The notes under the pieces: generated by a model | The model's input: only the letters and a program-made list of their open reading frames with translations | Databases searched by the model: none | What the model was told of the DNA's origin: nothing | NCBI GenBank assembly: GCA_942493125.1 | Contig: OW818667.1 | Location: forward strand, 2,356,001 to 2,420,000 | Source: Fusibacter_C sp942493125 | Lineage (GTDB): Bacteria > Bacillota > Clostridia > Peptostreptococcales > Acidaminobacteraceae | Direction: 5' to 3' | Length of the DNA: 64,000 bases | Position numbers and translations under genes: made by a program | Shown here: one piece after another, positions 36,063 to 46,300 of the stretch | Layout of the letters: every line of letters begins with the position of its first letter | Position numbering within the stretch: position 1 is the first letter of the stretch

Positions 36063-37405
36063 AGATCGTACTCAAAAAAGTGAGAAAGAAAACGCCATTT
36101 TCATGGATTGATCCAGTCAAAGTAGAACCGCTTGAACTTGAGTATCTAAAAGCGGTGATTGACGAACTAAACCTTAGTCTAAGTTCAAATCATGGTGTCG
36201 CGAACACGCTTCATCTCAAGTGTATGATTGTCGACCCCCTATACCACAAAGAGAAAGTCATAGGCGACGTCGTCGTTTTGAACGGCTACAATACCGCGAG
36301 AAATCAGATGATTTTGGAAGCCAAACAGCTAAAAGAGAATGCCCCGAGCACTATCGTCATAGGGTCTGGCGTCGACGTGCAGGTCAACTGGAAGCTTTAT
36401 GAAAACAGCGCTTTTGATTATTTGATCGCCTCCAATCGACTCAGTGACTTTAAACGCTTGATTGAGCAGCTGGCAACTCAAACGCTGAACACTGACCCGT
36501 CAATCGCAGAGGACGCTAATCATTTGAATGCCAACCCCATAACTATCCATGGGGATAAACTCACAGCCTTTGAAATGGTAATGCCATCCAGAGACTATTT
36601 TGAACAGATCAAGCATCAAACGCGCTATCTACTTTATGATAATGTCGCTTTGGTGAAACGCGCGCACAGCTGTCCGTATAGTTGTGAATTCTGTTTCTGT
36701 ACCAAGCTCAATCAAGGGCATTATGTGAGTCGAAGCTTCGAAATGCTGAAGCTTGAGATGGAAACCATAAACGCGGACACGTTCTGGGTGGTGGATGATG
36801 TCTTTATCCATAACAAGGAGGAAGCGGTGTCTTTTATCGAAACCTTTAGAGGCACATCTTTTAAAATGATCGTGTATTTGAGAGCGGACTTCATCGCCAA
36901 TAACGCAGATTTGATGGAAGCGTTAAAGAATACAGGGATTGTGGAAGTCATCGTAGGGTTTGAATCCATTAAAGCAAGCGTTCTTGAAAATTACCATAAA
37001 GGCTATACACCGGATATCAACACGAAAGCAATAGCCGTGTTAAATGATTCCGGCATGTCATTCACAGCACTCTTCATGCTCGATATCGGCGCAGAGTTAC
37101 AGGACTTCAAAGCGCTAAAAACCTATATAAAAGAAATGGGCATACGCAATTATACGTTTTCAATATTTACACCGCTGGAAGGCACGGATTTATACAAAGT
37201 GTATGAAAAAGATATCATCGATTTTAACTCAGCACATTATGACTTTTTGCATCTCGTGCTGAAGCCAAATAAAATGCGTGCGCTTACATTTCAATTAGCG
37301 TTTGCGCAGCTATTTGTCTTTCAGTTTTTTCACGCCAAATCGGCGAGACAGTTTGTTTATAAATGGGTAAAAGATTTCGTCAGAAACAGCTACAGACAAA
37401 GTTGA
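36059..37405 (+). CDS. Radical-SAM enzyme with B12-binding-like N-terminus (cluster enzyme 1)
   Basis: The 448-residue protein has a Rossmann-like N-terminal region (about 1-140) in the place of a cobalamin-binding domain, but I see no DxHxxG motif, so base-off cobalamin binding is uncertain. The iron-sulphur motif is C205-PYS-C209-EF-C212, with an extra Cys at 214. The TIM-barrel part contains VVDDVFIH and VIVGFESI. It is a clear paralogue of the enzymes at 38054 and 40787. The start overlaps the upstream stop by 4 bp. Reaction unknown; methylation or C-C bond formation are typical of the superfamily. Confidence 0.85.
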   Translation: MKIVLKKVRKKTPFSWIDPVKVEPLELEYLKAVIDELNLSLSSNHGVANTLHLKCMIVDPLYHKEKVIGDVVVLNGYNTARNQMILEAKQLKENAPSTIVIGSGVDVQVNWKLYENSAFDYLIASNRLSDFKRLIEQLATQTLNTDPSIAEDANHLNANPITIHGDKLTAFEMVMPSRDYFEQIKHQTRYLLYDNVALVKRAHSCPYSCEFCFCTKLNQGHYVSRSFEMLKLEMETINADTFWVVDDVFIHNKEEAVSFIETFRGTSFKMIVYLRADFIANNADLMEALKNTGIVEVIVGFESIKASVLENYHKGYTPDINTKAIAVLNDSGMSFTALFMLDIGAELQDFKALKTYIKEMGIRNYTFSIFTPLEGTDLYKVYEKDIIDFNSAHYDFLHLVLKPNKMRALTFQLAFAQLFVFQFFHAKSARQFVYKWVKDFVRNSYRQS

Positions 37406-37437
37406 ATAAAGTTGATTCTAGTTTGATAGAGGTAAAT

Positions 37438-38091
37438 ATGAGCAATCAAAAAGTGTGGAACTTTTGGGCACCAAGATATAAAGACCTATGGGTGCAGAAG
37501 GTCTCTTTAGAACCGACACGTAAAAAAGTGCTGGCGCATATGGAAAAAACATTTGCGGGAAAGACGCTTGGCACCTACATCGATATCGGTTGTGGCATCG
37601 GTGAACTGATCGATCAAATCGAGGCCACATTTGTGACGGAAAACAGCTATGGATTGGATTATTCCAGTGGCATGATCGACATTGCGTCTAAGCGGCCGTT
37701 GAAAACAACATGGCATTGTGAAGATATTCATAAGTTTGAAACGACACAGAAAATGGACTTAGTGTTATGTACGCATTCATTTCCCTATTATAAAGATCAA
37801 AAATATGTCCTGAGCAAGCTGAGCGAGATGTTAAATCCTGAAGGGAAACTGCTCATTGCCTTCGCGAGCAAGAACTCGTTTTATGATGCACTATGTATGT
37901 CGGTTGTGAAAATGACAACCGGCAAGGCCATTTATCCATCGGTAACTGAGTTTATAACGATTGCTTCACAGACCTTTAATCCACTAACCACAACGCGAAT
38001 CAAAGAAAAATGGTACATGCCGAGTATTTATCTTTTTGAAATGGAGCCTAAACATGACAAACGTATTGCTTGTAAGACCGAAACCGCATAA
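37438..38091 (+). CDS. SAM-dependent methyltransferase, class I
   Basis: The 217-residue protein has a SAM-binding glycine motif YIDIGCGIGELI (about residues 43-54), an acidic ribose contact (SYGLDYSSGMID) and a post-I DLVLCTHSFPYY region, as in small-molecule methyltransferases. AGAGG lies before ATG 37438; a longer frame to 37363 overlaps the previous gene. It sits between two paralogous radical-SAM genes and overlaps the next one by 38 bp. The substrate is presumably the cluster's intermediate. Confidence 0.82.
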   Translation: MSNQKVWNFWAPRYKDLWVQKVSLEPTRKKVLAHMEKTFAGKTLGTYIDIGCGIGELIDQIEATFVTENSYGLDYSSGMIDIASKRPLKTTWHCEDIHKFETTQKMDLVLCTHSFPYYKDQKYVLSKLSEMLNPEGKLLIAFASKNSFYDALCMSVVKMTTGKAIYPSVTEFITIASQTFNPLTTTRIKEKWYMPSIYLFEMEPKHDKRIACKTETA

Positions 38092-39415
38092 AGACACCAT
38101 AGGGTTAAAGCACGTCATGATTTGCGAACCTTTAGAGCTTGAGTATTTGGTTTCCAATCTAGACCCAGCTTTGGCAGGGCACTACAATCTCATCATAATC
38201 GATATGTTGCTCGACCGAACAAGGCTTGCCGATCACCTGAAGCAACACAGGCCAAGTGCTGTTCTTTTTACGGGATACAATACTCATGTCAACTTGATAA
38301 AGGCTTTTTCCAAAGAGATCAAAGCGTATGATCCGAATATCGTCACAGCAGTGGGCGGCGTTCATGTGGAAGTGGTACCTGACGATTTCAAAGACTCACA
38401 CATCGATATGTTGCTTTGGAAAAATGGCATCGATGCCTTCAACATCCTTTTAAATGGATTAAAAGCGCACACACCTATCGCTACCATACAAAGCAAAATT
38501 GATGCACAAACGATCAACACAACCTTTGCTTACAACCCGCCAAATCGGACGATCAACGCAGCTTATCGCGAGAAGTATTACTATATGTTTCACAATCCGT
38601 GTGCATTGATTAAGACCTCTTTTGGATGCCCATTTAAATGTTCGTTTTGTTTTTGTCATGAGATTACAAATGGACACTACTATGAGCGGCCCATCACGGA
38701 TGTCATCTCAGAACTCAAAGGCATCAATGAAAGAGAAATCTACATCGTGGATGACAATTTCTTATTTTCTGAAAGGCGCGTTAGACAGTTTATCGAGGCA
38801 TTAATTGAGGCGCAGTTAGACAAGCATTTTTTAATCTACGGTAGGGCGGATTTTATTGCCAAGCACCCTGAGCTCATGGCTGAATTTAAGGCCGTTGGGC
38901 TTCATGGCGTCATAGTGGGGATTGAATCCGTAAGAGAAAAAGACCTACAATCTTATGACAAACTTACGACGGTGAAAATCAATGAGGAGGCCATCGCCAT
39001 ACTGAACGCACTGGATATTGAGTGCTATAGCACCTTGATTATCCCGCTGGATTTCAGTAAGAAAGACTTTAAAGACTTAAAGCTTTGGCTTCGGAAAACA
39101 TCTGTCAATTTTGTGAACCTGCAGCCATTGACCCCTTTAAAGGGCACGGCCATTTATTCTGAGTATGTCAAAGATTTTATAGAAGATCCAAAAGATGTTG
39201 AGTTATGGGATATGGCGCATATCGTTTTAAAACCTCAATATATGTCTAAAAGGCTGTTCTATTTCCAAATTTTGAAGCTGTATTATGAAATCGTGATGCC
39301 GCCTAAACACTTGATTCGACTGGTTAAGAAGTTTGGCGTTACGCCCAATATAAAAATGCTGATTGGCAGCTCAAGAGTGTCACTTCAATATATCCTAAAA
39401 ATCATTCGAGGTTAA
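38054..39415 (+). CDS. Radical-SAM enzyme with B12-binding-like N-terminus (cluster enzyme 2)
   Basis: The 453-residue protein has an N-terminal Rossmann-like domain with GGVHVEVVPDDF (about residue 101) and an iron-sulphur motif C192-PFK-C196-SF-C199, again followed by an extra Cys at 201. YIVDDNFLF and GVIVGIESV match enzyme 1. The C-terminal tail (SSRVSLQYILKIIRG) is shared in pattern with enzyme 4. I start at ATG 38054, 8 bases after GGAG; an upstream TTG at 38036 is less likely. It ends 1 bp before the next start. Confidence 0.85.
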   Translation: MTNVLLVRPKPHKDTIGLKHVMICEPLELEYLVSNLDPALAGHYNLIIIDMLLDRTRLADHLKQHRPSAVLFTGYNTHVNLIKAFSKEIKAYDPNIVTAVGGVHVEVVPDDFKDSHIDMLLWKNGIDAFNILLNGLKAHTPIATIQSKIDAQTINTTFAYNPPNRTINAAYREKYYYMFHNPCALIKTSFGCPFKCSFCFCHEITNGHYYERPITDVISELKGINEREIYIVDDNFLFSERRVRQFIEALIEAQLDKHFLIYGRADFIAKHPELMAEFKAVGLHGVIVGIESVREKDLQSYDKLTTVKINEEAIAILNALDIECYSTLIIPLDFSKKDFKDLKLWLRKTSVNFVNLQPLTPLKGTAIYSEYVKDFIEDPKDVELWDMAHIVLKPQYMSKRLFYFQILKLYYEIVMPPKHLIRLVKKFGVTPNIKMLIGSSRVSLQYILKIIRG

Positions 39416-39416
39416 G

Positions 39417-40775
39417 ATGAAAAAACTGCTTCTGATACAACCGAGTCCTTATGATAAAAATCATAAGCCGATCAAAAAGAAACGGCTTTATTTTGTCGGC
39501 CTTGCCATGCCGTTACTCGCTGCGTTGACGCCAAAGGATTGGGACGTTGAAATATGTATCGAGACCATTGAAGACGTGCCACTCGAAACAGACGCTGAAC
39601 TCATCGGCATAAGCACCATGGGACATGGCGTGCTAAGATCCATCGATCTTGCGAAGCACTATCGCACAATGGGTAAAACCGTCATACTCGGAGGGTATAT
39701 GGCCTCCATTATGGCTGAAGAAGCCGTACAGTTTTGTGATGCGGTTGTGATTGGCGACGCAGAAGGCGTCTGGGAAGAGTTGTTAACGGATTATGAAAAT
39801 GGTTCGTTGAAGCCAATGTATCGCAAACCCATTCAAAAACGCAACACACCCATTGAACCCCTTACCACATCTATCCAAAGACTCAGCACACCCCTACCGA
39901 GATTTGATTTGATCGTTAATAAAGCCATTGGCGATTTCTTACCTGTACAAGCGGGTCGAGGCTGTCCGAATTGTTGTTCATTTTGCTCTGTCGCATGTTT
40001 GTACGAAGGCTCGTATATAAAAAAGGATTTGTCGGAAGTTAAGAGAGACATTGAACAGGTTAAAGCGTTAGGCTTTAAAAAGTTTACACTACTTGATGAC
40101 AACATCCATGGCGATAGAGACTACTTAATTAAGCTACTTGAAGTCATAAAGCCCTTTCGCATGAAATGGATGAGTCAATGCGATATCAAGATCGGACGAG
40201 ACAAAGAGTTGTTGAAGCTTTTGAAAGAGAGTGGTTGCTATGCTTTGAGTTTTGGTCTCGAGAGCATTTCTCAAGAATCGCTCAACCACATGGACAAAGC
40301 GTGGGCAAATCCCATGGAATACACTGAGCTGATCAACAATATCGTTTCTGCTGGGATAGACGTCTCCACCGAGATGGTGGTTGGCGGTGAAGGGGATACC
40401 CTTGAAAGCATTAAAAAAACTAAGGATTTTATCGAGCAAAACAAGATCTGTGTGCCGAGATTTTATATCTTAACGCCGATACCGGGGACGAAGTTTTTTG
40501 AAGAAATGCAAGCGGATGGCCGCATCCTATCGGATGATATCTATTCATTTGATGGCTGTAAAGCGGAACATCAACCTAAAAACATGTCGCCTGATGAGTT
40601 GACGAAGGCTTACTGGGAACTATATAACGCGCTCTATTCATACAAATCCATCATCAAACGGACCCTTTTAAGAAAAGATTTCTTTAAGAGACCTTTGAAT
40701 TACTTGTTATACACCACCGTCAATTTGTTCTATAGAAGCCATATCAAAAAAGGGATCACCCCTAATATTTTTTAA
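39417..40775 (+). CDS. Radical-SAM enzyme with B12-binding-like N-terminus (cluster enzyme 3)
   Basis: This 452-residue protein is of a different subtype from its three neighbours. The N-terminal domain shows LIGISTMGHG and VILGGYMASIMAEEA with VIGDAEGVWEELL, the classic cobalamin-type Rossmann pattern of BchE-like enzymes. The iron-sulphur motif is C183-PNC-C187-SF-C190, followed by FTLLDDNIHGD, SFGLESIS, EMVVGGEGDTLES and LTPIPGTKFFE. It may do a different step from the paralogues. It starts 1 bp after the previous stop. Confidence 0.87.
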   Translation: MKKLLLIQPSPYDKNHKPIKKKRLYFVGLAMPLLAALTPKDWDVEICIETIEDVPLETDAELIGISTMGHGVLRSIDLAKHYRTMGKTVILGGYMASIMAEEAVQFCDAVVIGDAEGVWEELLTDYENGSLKPMYRKPIQKRNTPIEPLTTSIQRLSTPLPRFDLIVNKAIGDFLPVQAGRGCPNCCSFCSVACLYEGSYIKKDLSEVKRDIEQVKALGFKKFTLLDDNIHGDRDYLIKLLEVIKPFRMKWMSQCDIKIGRDKELLKLLKESGCYALSFGLESISQESLNHMDKAWANPMEYTELINNIVSAGIDVSTEMVVGGEGDTLESIKKTKDFIEQNKICVPRFYILTPIPGTKFFEEMQADGRILSDDIYSFDGCKAEHQPKNMSPDELTKAYWELYNALYSYKSIIKRTLLRKDFFKRPLNYLLYTTVNLFYRSHIKKGITPNIF

Positions 40776-40786
40776 GGGAGGGCTGA

Positions 40787-42157
40787 ATGAAAATCTTGTT
40801 AATAAGACCACCGCGAATCAAACAGGCAGTCACCTTAAGTGATTTTATGTATTCAGAGCCTTTGGGTCTTGAAATGTTGTACGCCGTGTTAGAAAAGAAC
40901 CATCAAGTTGAGATTTTCGATATGATGTGCGATGCGCAGCCATTACAGGAAAAGTTAATTGCGTTTAATCCCGAAGTGGTTGGCATTACAAGTCTCTGTA
41001 TCGATGTGAAGGCGGTTATAAAAATTGCCAATGCGGTTAAAAATCATGATGCGGCGATTCATACTGTGGTTGGCGGCACGCAGGCACTTTTAAATCCAAG
41101 CAGCTTCTTCGAAGATACCATCGATTATATCTTTAAGTTTACGACGACGCAAAACATAGAAGCCTTCTATGACGCGTTGTCCATGAATCATTTAGAATTT
41201 GAAATCCTAGGCGTTCTAAACCGAAATAACGGATACAAAGGGATCGAACTATCCGGTATCAATGAATATATTCTGCCAAACAGAGACTCTACCGAAAAGT
41301 ATCGCCAGCACTATTCCTATTTTGGCTATAAACCTGCAGCGATTATGCAAATCTCGCAAGGCTGTAGCAAAGCGTGTATGTTTTGCTTAAGATGGCGCAT
41401 TGAAGGGCATGATGAAGTAGAATTTGAGACTGAAGCCATCAAACAAGACCTTTTATCGATCAAAGAAGAGACCATCATGCTATATGACAACGACATTTTA
41501 GGATCTGAGGAGAGAATCCAAAGATTTTTGGATTTGGTTGAGTCGTTAAAACTTAAGAAGAACTTTATCGCTTATGCGTCGGTGGAAGGCATTCTCAGCA
41601 ATGCTTCGGCACTTAAACGGTTTAAGACTTTAGGTCTCAAAGCGTTGTTGGTAGGCTATGAAACTTTTAGTGAAAAAGAAATGGCTTATTACACAAAAAA
41701 GGCCACCACTGTGGACAATCAAAAGGCTGCATTGCTTCTAAAGGAGATTGGCATCGATGTATGGGCTTCGTTTATGGCGCATCCAGATTGGACGCGTGAG
41801 GATTTCAAAGCGTTCAGAAACTATGTGAAACAGCTTTCGCCACAAATTTCAAGTGTGAGCCCCTTGACGCCCTTTCCAAATTTACCACTCTATAAAGCAT
41901 ATAAAGATCGCCTGATCTTTGAAGCCGACGATTATGAAAAATGGAGCTTTGGACAAGTGTCGATCCAGCCGGGAAAGATGAGCCTTCGCACTTATTATTT
42001 TCAGATGCTCGTGACGAACCTTTATATCAATCTGAGTTTGAACCAATCCACAGAAATGCTTAAGAGATTTGGTTTTAATAGCATGTTTAGGCTGAGTATT
42101 GGATCATTTAAGGCTTCTTTTCGATATATTAAGCTGATGATGGGGGCTAAAGCATAA
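40787..42157 (+). CDS. Radical-SAM enzyme with B12-binding-like N-terminus (cluster enzyme 4)
   Basis: The 456-residue protein has an N-terminal domain with VVGITSLCIDVK and TVVGGTQALLNPSSF, then the iron-sulphur motif C193-SKA-C197-MF-C200 and MLYDNDILGSEE, LLVGYETFSE. It is a paralogue of cluster enzymes 1 and 2 but lacks the extra Cys two residues after the motif (it has Leu-Arg). GGGAGG precedes ATG 40787. It is the last gene of the cluster; 72 bp separate it from the LacI regulator of the next locus. Confidence 0.85.
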   Translation: MKILLIRPPRIKQAVTLSDFMYSEPLGLEMLYAVLEKNHQVEIFDMMCDAQPLQEKLIAFNPEVVGITSLCIDVKAVIKIANAVKNHDAAIHTVVGGTQALLNPSSFFEDTIDYIFKFTTTQNIEAFYDALSMNHLEFEILGVLNRNNGYKGIELSGINEYILPNRDSTEKYRQHYSYFGYKPAAIMQISQGCSKACMFCLRWRIEGHDEVEFETEAIKQDLLSIKEETIMLYDNDILGSEERIQRFLDLVESLKLKKNFIAYASVEGILSNASALKRFKTLGLKALLVGYETFSEKEMAYYTKKATTVDNQKAALLLKEIGIDVWASFMAHPDWTREDFKAFRNYVKQLSPQISSVSPLTPFPNLPLYKAYKDRLIFEADDYEKWSFGQVSIQPGKMSLRTYYFQMLVTNLYINLSLNQSTEMLKRFGFNSMFRLSIGSFKASFRYIKLMMGAKA

Positions 42158-42229
42158 AATCGCTTTTCTAAAGTCAAAATTCTTGGTAGAATGGACACAT
42201 CAAGGGTTTTTCTACTAGGAGTGAACAAG

Positions 42230-43240
42230 ATGGTAACAATTTATGATATCGCAAAGAAAGTCGGATGTGCATCGAGCACTGTTTCCAAAGCACTGAATAA
42301 CTCTAAAACGATCAGCGCTAAACGAAAAGAAGAGATTCTGGCAGCTGCAAAAGAAATGGGTTATGTTCCCAATTCCAATGCAAGGCAGCTTGCAACAAAA
42401 AACAGTTGGTCGATTGGCATCTTATTTAGTGAAGATTTAAATATCGGACTTGAGCATCATTTCTTTGCCGGTGTCTTGCAAGCATTTAAAACATACGTTG
42501 AAGCATTGGGTTACGAAGTGACATTTGTATCAAAAAAAGTGAGCACACAATCGTTGACCTATCTTGAATGGTGTAAATATAAAAATATTGACGGCGTTCT
42601 GATCTTAACCGTTGATGTCGACGATGCCAATTTAAAAGAGCTGACAGAGAGCGGAATTCCTATCGTTACTGTAGACAATGGACTTATAAACGTACCCACG
42701 ATTATTTCTGACAATTATCAAGGGACGCGAATGGTAATCGAGTATTTGATGCTAAAAGGTGCTAAGCATATTGCGCATATTGCTGGTCCGTTGAGATCCT
42801 TTTCGGGACAAGAACGACTCAGTGCTTATAAAGACGTTCTTAGTAAATCAGGATTTGAAGCGACAGATGATTTAATCGTTGAAGCCCACAATTACGACTA
42901 TAACAGTGGTAAAAATGCATTGATGCAATTGCTTAAACAAAATAGCGAAGTACCTGATGCCATATATGCAGCCAGTGATGATATTGCGCTAGGTGCGATT
43001 ATCGCTTTGAAAGAGCTCGGTTATCAAGTGCCTTCAGATGTTTCGGTCGTAGGATTTGATAATATTGAATTAACGCGCTATACATCGCCTTCGCTGACAA
43101 CTGTCTCGCAGGATAAAGTGAAGATTGGAACAGAGGCGGCGAAACACTTAATTTCATTAATTAATAAAGAAACGCAAATATCACCTGGCATCGTAAAACG
43201 CGTACCGGTTGAATTGATTATCAGAGAAAGTACAAAATAA
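42230..43240 (+). CDS. LacI-family repressor of the glucan locus
   Basis: The 336-residue protein has the LacI helix-turn-helix at its N-terminus (TIYDIAKKVGCASSTVSKAL) and hinge (ARQLATKNS), followed by a periplasmic-binding-like sugar sensor (GILFSEDLNIGL, AIYAASDDIALGAI, VVGFDNIELTRY). I start at ATG 42230, 8 bases after AGGAG; the longer frame from 42191 has no site. It is followed by its own terminator and two glucan transcription units, each with a GAAACC-type palindrome, so it probably binds those and is released by an oligosaccharide. Confidence 0.9.
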   Translation: MVTIYDIAKKVGCASSTVSKALNNSKTISAKRKEEILAAAKEMGYVPNSNARQLATKNSWSIGILFSEDLNIGLEHHFFAGVLQAFKTYVEALGYEVTFVSKKVSTQSLTYLEWCKYKNIDGVLILTVDVDDANLKELTESGIPIVTVDNGLINVPTIISDNYQGTRMVIEYLMLKGAKHIAHIAGPLRSFSGQERLSAYKDVLSKSGFEATDDLIVEAHNYDYNSGKNALMQLLKQNSEVPDAIYAASDDIALGAIIALKELGYQVPSDVSVVGFDNIELTRYTSPSLTTVSQDKVKIGTEAAKHLISLINKETQISPGIVKRVPVELIIRESTK

Positions 43241-43258
43241 TGTGCTTTCTTTTTTTTA
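43225..43258 (+). terminator. Terminator overlapping the end of the lacI-type gene
   Basis: AGAAAGTAC pairs with GTGCTTTCT with one wobble, followed by eight T. The stop codon of the gene lies in the loop. Confidence 0.75.
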
Positions 43259-43310
43259 TGCAAATTTCCTGTTTTAATTTCGAAGTGCCTTGTGTTAATA
43301 TAGAATCAAC

Positions 43311-43322
43311 GAAACCGATTTC
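43311..43322. promoter_or_regulatory. Probable LacI-type operator, upstream of phosphorylase 1
   Basis: GAAACCGATTTC is the palindrome found at 48073 with one change. It lies about 10 bases after a possible extended -10 box (TGTTAATAT, 43294-43301-region), where a bound repressor would block transcription. Confidence 0.65.
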
Positions 43323-43370
43323 CTAAATTGGATAAATTTTAATATAGGGGATCTTAAAATAGGAGGAAAC

Positions 43371-46300
43371 TTGAGTTATTACTTTAAAAATGATCAGTTT
43401 GTAATTGAAAATTATGACAAGCAGAAGACTTTTTCCAGTTTTTTGCCTGGCATTGCAGGTGTGAATGGCATTCCTCTTTGGGCATTTTACTCGAATCGCG
43501 GTCAAGGGTTGACCAGTTTTGGCATCAAGGACAAGGATGAACCAATTCAAGAATTTTTTCCGGCAAATACGAGCTATCAATACGTCGATAAATATGGTTT
43601 TAGAAGCTTTGTAAAAGTTGGTGGCGCTGTATATGAGCCTTTTACAGTCAACACAGAGGATGATCTGACGAGAAATATGATGATTTCAAGAGGGCATTTT
43701 TCTATAGAAGAGATCAATCAAACGCGGAAAATACAGGTCAAAGTGACTTATTTCGGGCTGACAAATGAATCTGTAGCGGGTTTGGTAAGAAAAGTTGAAA
43801 TCAAAAACTTTGGTGACGAACGCGTGATTGATGTCGTGGATGGCCTTGCGAACATTTTGCCATCGGGTGCTACAAATGAGGGCTATAAAAACATGTCCAA
43901 CTTGATGGTCTCTTGGATGGGCGTTGAAAACACTGAGAAGAATATCCCTTTCTACAAGTTCAGAGCTTCAAGTGGCGACGAAGCGGAAGTATCCATGCAT
44001 CACAAAGGTCACTTTTATCTGTCCTTTGTGGAAGATGACAAATTGATCAAGCCGATTATCGATTTGGAGCTATTATTTGGCTATGATACATCATTGACAG
44101 TACCTTTCGGTTTTAAGAATAATGACCTTAGGGATTTGGATTTGAACCATCAAATCGTCGTCAACAAAGTGCCATGTGGCTTTACACCGGTTTCGAAAAT
44201 GTTTGTAAATGGTGAGACTGTTGAAATCAACACGATAATCGGACATGCGGCGGATGTGTCTATGATCAACGAGAAGGCATCTTCATTTGCTAAAAAAGCG
44301 TATATTGCACAAAAGCTTTCAGAAGCTGAAGCCGTCATCGATGCTTTGGTTGGTGTGGTGGACACCAAAACCAGCTTTCCTATGTTTGATGCCTATATCA
44401 AACAGAATTTCTTGGACAACTCTTTGAGAGGTGGGTTTCCTTTAGTTTTTGGTGAAGGTGACTCTAAGAAGATTTATCATATCTATTCAAGAAAACATGG
44501 GGATCCGGAACGTGATTATAATTTTTTTACATTGGCTCCAGAATTCTATTCTCAAGGCAATGGAAACTTCAGAGATGTGAATCAAAACAGAAGGAGTGAT
44601 GTTTATTTTGTGCCAGATGCGGGTTTGTTCAATGTGAAGCTCTTTATGAATCTCATTCAGCTGGATGGCTATAACCCACTGGGTGTGCAAGGAACGACGT
44701 TTACACTCAAGCGGGAACGCGCCGAAGCACTCATGGATCAATACGTGGCGTCAAATAAAGAAGTGTTCCGAACAGTGTTTGATGGTAAATTTACACCTGG
44801 AAAACTGAGTATGCAGATGGCGCTCTACGACGTTAAATTAAAGGTACCGGAAGAGACCTTTATGAATCGTGTGCTGTCTGAAGCTGAGCAGCATATTGAA
44901 GCCATCTTTGGTGAAGGGTTTTGGGTGGACCACTTCACTTATAATTTTGATTTGATTGAAAGCTATTTAAGTATATTTCCAGATAAGGTTGAGACGTTGC
45001 TTTATGAGGATATTACCTACCGCTATTTTGAAAGCCCTGTGTCCGTATTGCCGAGATGTAAGAAATACGGGCTCACTCAAGATGGTGCAGTTAGGCAGTA
45101 TGGCTCTATTGAAGAAGAATCACATTCAAGCCGTTTCAATCAGACAAACTGGACGCGCAACAGTTCGGGTGAGATTTATCAGACGCATTTAGCGCAAAAG
45201 CTGTTGACCCTTGTACTCACAAAGTTTTCATCCCTTGATCCATTTGGAATGGGGATTGAGATGGAAGCCAACAAGCCCGGTTGGAATGATGCGATGAACG
45301 GTTTGCCAGGCGTTTTTGGATCGGGCGTCAGTGAAACGATTGAGCTTGTGCGTATCGTTCGATTTTTAAAAGAACACTGCACCAAAGACTTTAAAATCTT
45401 GGTCGAAAACGAGCAATTATTCACAGGGTTAAGTGATGTGCTAACAAAAAAACTGACTTTGTTTGAGCGCTGGGATGCGATGTCCACGGTTCGCGAAACA
45501 TTTAGAGAACGCGTGAAAACGGGTGTCAGCGGCAATGAAGTCATTTTGAATCAGTATGATTTGGACGCTTTTTTAGTGAAAGTTGAAGACGTTTTGCTAG
45601 ACGGTATCCAGCGTGCCAGCGCTTGCAACGGTAGCATCGTTCCGACGTATATCACCTATGCTGCGACTGATTATGACGTGCTTGATGGTCAAACGCCATA
45701 TGGTCTTAAATGTGTTCGCATTAAAGCGTTTGAAATGCATCAGATGCCAAATTTTCTTGAAGCACCCGCTAGGATTATGAAAATAAATACGCCGTCTGAG
45801 AATGAAACGCTATACCACCGATTGAAAGCGACAGATCTTTATGATACGGCTTTAAAAACGTATAAAACAAGCTGCAAACTGGATGAGATGAGCTATGAAC
45901 TCGGTCGAATCAGGGCGTTTACACCGGGGTGGTTAGAGCGAGAAAGCAACTTTTTGCATATGACGTATAAGTATTTATTGGGCATGCTCAAAGGCGGCTT
46001 GTATGAGGGATTCTTCGAAGAAATTAAGTCCAACCTGGTATGCTTTATGGATCCAAGCGTGTATGGACGATCGACACTTGAGAATTCTAGTTTTATTGCG
46101 AGTAGTGTAAACCCGAATCCTAAGGTTCGCGGGCAAGGCTTTGTATCGCGGTTAAGTGGTTCTACAGCAGAAATGCTAAGCATTTGGAACCATATGATGT
46201 TTGGTGAATCGGTTTTTAAATATACCGATGATCTCGTTTTTTCGCCAAGTCCCATTCTAAACGCTGACTTCTTTTTAGAGGGGCGTGTAAAGGCAACGCT

